Below, piece by piece: positions 61,058 through 64,000 of a DNA stretch of 64,000 nt. This DNA comes from Sphingobacteriales bacterium 50-39. GTDB lineage: Bacteria > Bacteroidota > Bacteroidia > Chitinophagales > Chitinophagaceae. The position numbers and the translations under genes are program-made. Location: the NCBI GenBank assembly GCA_001898505.1, contig MKTZ01000020.1, positions 172,558 to 236,557 of the forward strand, given 5' to 3'. Under the pieces are notes generated by a model. The model was not told where the DNA came from. It did not search any database and saw only the letters and a list, made by a program, of their open reading frames with translations. Positions within the stretch are counted from its first letter, which is position 1, and the number at the start of each line of letters is the position of its first letter.

Positions 61058-64000
61058 CGAAATAAACATTTTTAACCGTCTGAACTTGATACGAAGATCC
61101 ATATTCATTAACTCTAGTGAAATTGCCTTGGTTTTTTAGCGCATTTGAATAACTAACTGGATCATGATCGTTTACTGGAAGACCTTGAATCTGAGCTCCA
61201 CGGAATAAATTGGGAGTAACCTGACCTAGGCCTTGAGGTCCGAAAACAGTCGCATGCAGTTTCTTGGCTACAGCTTCTAACAATTCAACACCCCCGTTAT
61301 AGTTTCCGCCAGCCCCACAAGCAAATACAACTACTTCCGCTGCGCTCGGCATAGGGCCAGGAGTACTCAATAGTTTCTTTGCTATTCTAGATAATGCTGA
61401 AGATTTTAGTACATCTTCTGAGTGAAAAAATGTAGATCCGATAGCAAAATAAGCCCTATGCGGTCCATTTTTAGCATCTCCATTTTTAGCATCTCCATGG
61501 CTCGCAAAAAACAAATTTGATATCAAACCTTTTATGTTGCCGATTTGATTTGCGGCATCATTGGCATCTTTCACATGTAAAACCCTCAATGTACCGTTTG
61601 TTTTATTGGCTGCGTCAACCATTAGTTTTAAAGCACCTGTCCCATAATCGTTTTTCAGTTCAGTTTGTGTGTTGTCTGTATACTCTGGGGCAACCAATAC
61701 ACTTAAATCATTTGAAAAATCACCTATTTGGTATTGACTCTGAACTTCATCCCAGCTGACAACCTTTCCATTATCTGTGTACTGCCCTTTGTTTGGTCCA
61801 TCCCAATTATATTTCGCCAGCATTCCATCTGGATCAATAAACAAGAGTGGGTTGTCAAAACAATAACTATATGGCGTATAATGAGCGAAAATTTCACATT
61901 TAGGATCTATCTGATGAAAACCACCTAACTGGGGATCCTGCATCCTCGCTCCATAATCATACTCCTCTAGCCCTGAGCCGTCGCTAAACTCCTTATTTTG
62001 TAATTCCTTTCCGTTATATCTGTATTTATTCTGGGCATATTGTGTTTTCAACGCCTTATCCGATATCCCGGCCATGGTGAGTCCATACGGATAATAGTGA
62101 TCTTCCTCCAACATGGCCCCCCTCGTATGTGTCACCTGCAAATTATCAAAGAACAGATCGACATTTTGTGTCTCATTACTCAGGTAAATATACAAATATC
62201 CACTCTTTGTCACCGGCAAATTCATCAGCACATGCTTCTTAAGGGTCGTGTCGCTTCCCACCTGGTCAAATCCGCTGCTTTCCGCCACATAATTGAACTG
62301 ATTGTCAAACAGCACCCAGTTGACAAAAGCATGGGGCTTGCTGCTATTGATAGCTGAACCGGTATCCGATAGGAACTGCGTGATATTGCTGCTTAATGGA
62401 GCGCTGTTGGTCTGAAGCGCGGAGGCAGATGGATGCCCTCCCCCCGGAAGGCTTCCCACGCCGCTGATCAAAGAAGCCAGGATATCGGTCAACGGATTCG
62501 CGGGGGCTCCTGGAGTTGCCCCATTCAGTCGATACCAACTGCTTACCCGGATACTGAACTGATCGCCCGCCATCACCTTGAGCGTAATACCCGGACCGAT
62601 CTTGGGGCCGGTGCTGCCCCCCAGGTGGGCGACCTTGTTGTTGGGGTTGGTCGTCGTGTCGGTGGGGTAGCCGGCTGGCAAGGCGGCCCTCGTATTGGAG
62701 AGATTACTGTAATAGAGGTTTTCCTGAACGCTGTCCGCTACTTCCATGGTAGCCGCAATGTATTTGTCCGACTCCTGTTCATCCGTCAATACCATCCGCG
62801 TATTGCCCAGGTGGTCTTTGATGAAGTAGTCGTACTTGAAGCTCGCCCGGGGCTGTCCGGTCGTCGTGTCGGTAACGACTCGTACCCTGCCTTCTTCCTG
62901 CCCAAAGAACTGCAACGTATCCGCTGGGTTGCTGCCGGTATAGGTATTCTTTCCCTGGTATTGGAGCGATCCGATATACGCGGTATGGGTCTGGACATTC
63001 CCCATGCTGTCCAGGGTCCGCTTCTCCAGCTTGTTGCCGGTGGCATCGTAGATATACGTGATCGTACCCTTGGTGCCGGTCGCGCTCCTTACTTTGATCT
63101 GCCAGGGCAGGTTCAGGTGATTGTAGGTAATACCATCTGCGGTGGATGACCCAATGTCCTTGTTCAGGTCCCGGGTCATGTTGCCATTTACATCGTATAC
63201 ATAGTCGGTAGCGGTCGTATCCTTGTTCACATGATAGGGACTTAACGCCGATGTCCTAAAATCACCCATCGTCGTCTGTGGATCATTCCGCCCATCGACA
63301 ACACTTTTCAGCTTGTTGCTATTTTTAAAGTAGCCGTATTGCAGGGAGTCGATCAAATGACTGCCTCCCAACTGCCAGCCCGATTGGAGCATGGTCCGGA
63401 TATTCCCGTTCTCATCATAGGCGGAGTCGCCATTGACACCATTCCCCATCACCACGGAGAAGTCGATGCCCGCTGTCCGGTCCCAGCTACTGCCGCTGTA
63501 TTGGTTAAAGTCAGCCGCTAAGAAACGGCTCACCGCATCGTAAGCAAAGCCATAGGCCCGTTGGACACCATCGCCTTTGCTCCGCCATTTGGTACCAGCA
63601 ATATTGCCGTTTAGTTGATTAGTCCCAAATCCCCAGTCATAGCTCAGCTCCATCCCAAACCAGCGGCTGTTGCCTCCATGGCTGTTATCGTTGTTAGCAT
63701 AATCCTTATTGATCCCTTTCAGCCAGCCGCGGATATTGTAGCTGTAATCCTGGGTTTCCAGGAAGCTACCGTCCGTGGGTAATTGCCCCAGGTGTTTCTG
63801 CTTCAGCTGTCCCATCTGGTCATAGTCGCTCCGGGCCAGCAGCCGTTTCGTGCTATCAGCATCGTTGATGGTCTTGTATACTTCCAGCAGCCGGTTGGCA
63901 TGGTCATAGTTCAAGTTGGTCTTGATGTGGGTATTGCTGTTGGTACTGGCCATGGGGTTACCATGAGCGAGATAGTTCGCGATAACCTGTCCTGTAAAGT
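61026..64000 (-). CDS. RHS-repeat polymorphic toxin, C-terminal part (5' end outside the window)
   Basis: The frame is open to the right edge, so only the last 990 or so residues are seen. Numbering from the Met at 63953: YD-type repeats ('LNYDHANRLLEVYKTI', 'YVYDVNGNMTRDLNKD', 'YIYDATGNKLEKRTL'), 'YDYFIKDHLGNTRMVLTD', and the core end 'NKYRYNGKELQNKEF' to 'NPLLFIDPDGM' (about 660-720). The tip (about 721-975) is variable and holds 'NLFFASHGD' (His819) and 'VVVFACGAG' (Cys879), the spacing and setting of a clan CD cysteine peptidase dyad. The RHS shell would encapsulate and release the tip; the export route is not evident. Confidence 0.88.
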   Translation of the reverse strand, partial: FTGQVIANYLAHGNPMASTNSNTHIKTNLNYDHANRLLEVYKTINDADSTKRLLARSDYDQMGQLKQKHLGQLPTDGSFLETQDYSYNIRGWLKGINKDYANNDNSHGGNSRWFGMELSYDWGFGTNQLNGNIAGTKWRSKGDGVQRAYGFAYDAVSRFLAADFNQYSGSSWDRTAGIDFSVVMGNGVNGDSAYDENGNIRTMLQSGWQLGGSHLIDSLQYGYFKNSNKLKSVVDGRNDPQTTMGDFRTSALSPYHVNKDTTATDYVYDVNGNMTRDLNKDIGSSTADGITYNHLNLPWQIKVRSATGTKGTITYIYDATGNKLEKRTLDSMGNVQTHTAYIGSLQYQGKNTYTGSNPADTLQFFGQEEGRVRVVTDTTTGQPRASFKYDYFIKDHLGNTRMVLTDEQESDKYIAATMEVADSVQENLYYSNLSNTRAALPAGYPTDTTTNPNNKVAHLGGSTGPKIGPGITLKVMAGDQFSIRVSSWYRLNGATPGAPANPLTDILASLISGVGSLPGGGHPSASALQTNSAPLSSNITQFLSDTGSAINSSKPHAFVNWVLFDNQFNYVAESSGFDQVGSDTTLKKHVLMNLPVTKSGYLYIYLSNETQNVDLFFDNLQVTHTRGAMLEEDHYYPYGLTMAGISDKALKTQYAQNKYRYNGKELQNKEFSDGSGLEEYDYGARMQDPQLGGFHQIDPKCEIFAHYTPYSYCFDNPLLFIDPDGMLAKYNWDGPNKGQYTDNGKVVSWDEVQSQYQIGDFSNDLSVLVAPEYTDNTQTELKNDYGTGALKLMVDAANKTNGTLRVLHVKDANDAANQIGNIKGLISNLFFASHGDAKNGDAKNGPHRAYFAIGSTFFHSEDVLKSSALSRIAKKLLSTPGPMPSAAEVVVFACGAGGNYNGGVELLEAVAKKLHATVFGPQGLGQVTPNLFRGAQIQGLPVNDHDPVSYSNALKNQGNFTRVNEYGSSYQVQTVKNVYFDAFGKIHYTY
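61470..61499 (-). repeat. Tandem 15-bp repeat in the toxin tip
   Basis: Two identical 15-bp units encode GDAKN-GDAKN just after the SHG motif. In-frame slippage could lengthen or shorten this loop. Confidence 0.8.

Overview
The window reads as a chromosomal segment of a Bacteroidota bacterium, most likely from the Chitinophagaceae (Chitinophaga/Niastella-like). The grounds are two SusC/SusD pairs, a T9SS C-terminal sorting domain, an ECF sigma/FecR/STN-SusC regulatory unit, a five-helix single-subunit SdhC, RHS proteins with the 'KYRYNGKELQ...DPDG' core, and promoters of the Bacteroidota type (TTTG-N19-TAnnTTTG), one of which is perfect. No tRNA, rRNA, CRISPR array or complete insertion sequence was seen.

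Layout. 1-31.7 kb is largely core genome: an outer-membrane barrel fragment; a YbiT-like ABC-F ATPase; sdhC-sdhA-(two small genes)-sdhB; accD-smpB-secreted protein; topoisomerase IV parE-(DUF1835/DUF3658)-(DUF4260)-parC; a ModF-like tandem ABC ATPase; a first susC-susD pair; dnaG; plsY, prmA, pnp and rpsO. 32-36.3 kb carries two glycosyltransferases, ftsE and a type II NADH dehydrogenase. 36.4-39.2 kb is accessory and partly decayed: a Crp/Fnr-like regulator, an isolated TraN (DUF4138)-like protein, a protein of the kind carried on conjugative elements, and the wreck of a YhcG/DUF1016 nuclease. 39.2-43.5 kb holds ahpC, a frameshifted AhpD-like gene, and a BlaI/M56 repressor-sensor pair with tandem operators. 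43.7-50.7 kb is an ECF sigma/FecR/SusC/SusD transduction and uptake unit. 50.8-59.5 kb has a sterol desaturase-type hydroxylase, a T9SS-secreted protein, a LytTR regulator, a CBM9-like lipoprotein, an amidohydrolase and a DUF5686 outer-membrane protein. 59.6-64 kb is an RHS polymorphic-toxin locus that runs off the right edge.

How the parts work together. Redox and stress genes (sdh, ndh, ahpC with an OxyR-like box) and macromolecule synthesis genes (dnaG, parC/parE, pnp/rpsO, smpB) carry recognisable promoters and terminators. The FecR/sigma unit couples substrate sensing at the STN-bearing SusC to transcription. The RHS gene ends in a variable tip with a His-Gly/Ala-Cys-Gly arrangement suggestive of a clan CD (caspase-like) cysteine peptidase. 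It is followed by an overlapping lipoprotein that fits an immunity protein, and then by a decayed orphan core-plus-tip cassette.

The most unusual signals are: (i) a dispersed two-hairpin intergenic element with compensatory stem changes and a conserved AGAC(A/T)TTAG tail; (ii) the RHS peptidase-like tip with its candidate immunity lipoprotein; (iii) the sdh and parE/parC operons, each interrupted by two small genes of unknown role; and (iv) a BlaR1-like M56 protein whose sensor end is replaced by about nine 29-residue repeats. Family assignments rest on recognition by eye; no database search was run.
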